A stretch of 22,983 nucleotides of DNA from RGIG5952 sp045603485. Lineage in GTDB: Bacteria > Verrucomicrobiota > Kiritimatiellia > RFP12 > JAAYLN01. The stretch lies in assembly GCA_045603485.1 (NCBI GenBank), contig JAZUMF010000083.1, positions 1-22,983 of the forward strand. The letters run 5' to 3'. This document shows, one piece after another, positions 22,777-22,983 of the stretch; position 1 is the first letter of the stretch, and the number at the start of each line of letters is the position of its first letter. The position numbers and the translations under genes were made by a program. The notes under the pieces were generated by a model. That model had not been told where the DNA came from. It made no database searches and saw only the letters and a program-made list of their open reading frames with translations.

Positions 22777-22983
22777 ATGCGTAAGCCACGAATCAAAAAT
22801 GACGGAGAAGGTTATTACCACATCGTAAGCCGCTGCGCCCTGCAGCAGTTTCTATTGAGCCCAGAGGGCAAGTCGGTCTTTGTCGATATGCTTCGCCGTA
22901 TAGCCATCTTCAGCGGCATAGAGCTACTCAACTATTGCGTAATGGACAACCATTTCCATATCCTTGCCCATGTTCCAATACCA
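22777..22983 (+). CDS. IS200-like / REP-associated tyrosine transposase (partial, runs off window)
   Basis: The first 69 codons are in the window and the rest lies beyond the edge. The reading frame gives MRKPRIKNDGEGYYHIVSR, the usual opening of the Y1 'transposase_17'/RAYT family, then a helix (LLSPEGKSVFVDMLRR) and CVMDNHFHILAHVP, which holds the HUH metal motif H59-F-H61. The catalytic tyrosine would lie downstream and cannot be checked. The longer basic N-terminus and single-gene setting with its own strong promoter favour a RAYT (domesticated REP transposase) over a classical IS200 TnpA, but this is inference. Confidence 0.87.
   Translation, partial: MRKPRIKNDGEGYYHIVSRCALQQFLLSPEGKSVFVDMLRRIAIFSGIELLNYCVMDNHFHILAHVPIP

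Noticed and set aside
1..22983. CRISPR arrays, tRNA or rRNA genes, prophage, toxin-antitoxin or defence genes
   Set aside because: No regularly spaced direct repeats, no cloverleaf or rRNA-like sequence in the gaps, and no recognisable proteins of those classes.

Overview
The window reads as ordinary chromosome from an uncultured bacterium of the PVC superphylum, most likely Kiritimatiellota (inference). The first gene is a Chlamydia Pmp-like right-handed beta-helix protein with a C-terminal tail of the 'D-x-G-C-Y-E' type that I associate with Kiritimatiellota/Lentisphaerota surface proteins. A GldAFG-like ABC module with a DUF4340 protein, a secreted prenyltransferase-repeat protein and an archaeal-type ApgM phosphoglycerate mutase also fit that group. 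No rRNA or tRNA is present to settle taxonomy. Both edges are cut: the 5' edge shows no recognisable gene, and the 3' edge cuts a transposase after 69 codons.

Layout. (1) 1-217: AT-rich upstream region with a run of ten G, a sigma70-like promoter and a small hairpin, leading into the exported beta-helix protein (218-2257, +). (2) 2269-4151, minus strand: a likely operon of a UxuB/YjmF-type short-chain dehydrogenase and the AzlC-AzlD amino-acid exporter, with its own promoter and an overlapping palindrome at 4181-4219. (3) 4233-18284, minus strand: twelve tightly packed genes that look like one long transcription unit. In order of transcription they are ispD, a metallophosphoesterase, an ABC ATPase, an ABC permease, a GldG-like protein, a DUF4340 protein, a DUF1846 protein, apgM, a TIM-barrel sugar isomerase/epimerase, a VOC protein, an alpha/beta hydrolase and a PreP-like M16C peptidase. 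Several junctions are 4-base ATGA overlaps, which suggests translational coupling. (4) 18285-18411: divergent promoter region between ispD and ung, with a tandem 12-bp repeat in the ispD leader and an apparently leaderless start for ung. (5) 19087-21179, minus strand: a secreted prenyltransferase/squalene-oxidase-repeat protein followed by a PfkB sugar kinase. (6) 21363-22661, +: a cytoplasmic clan GH-A glycoside hydrolase. (7) 22662-22983: a GC-rich palindrome, a near-consensus promoter and the start of a REP-associated (RAYT/IS200-like) Y1 transposase.

How the genes may work together. The UxuB-like enzyme, TIM-barrel isomerase, esterase-like hydrolase, PfkB kinase and GH-A hydrolase point to growth on plant or host glycans, including hexuronates (inference). 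ispD, apgM and ung are housekeeping genes. The ABC permease/ATPase plus GldG-like and DUF4340 membrane proteins form a coherent module of unknown substrate. I found no CRISPR array, prophage, toxin-antitoxin pair or obvious defence system. The features most worth a second look are the G10 tract before the Pmp-like gene, the ABC/GldG/DUF4340 module with an altered switch residue, the palindrome on the uxuB promoter, the leaderless ung start, and the RAYT with its adjacent GC palindrome. No intergenic stretch exceeds 300 bases; the largest is the first 217 bases.
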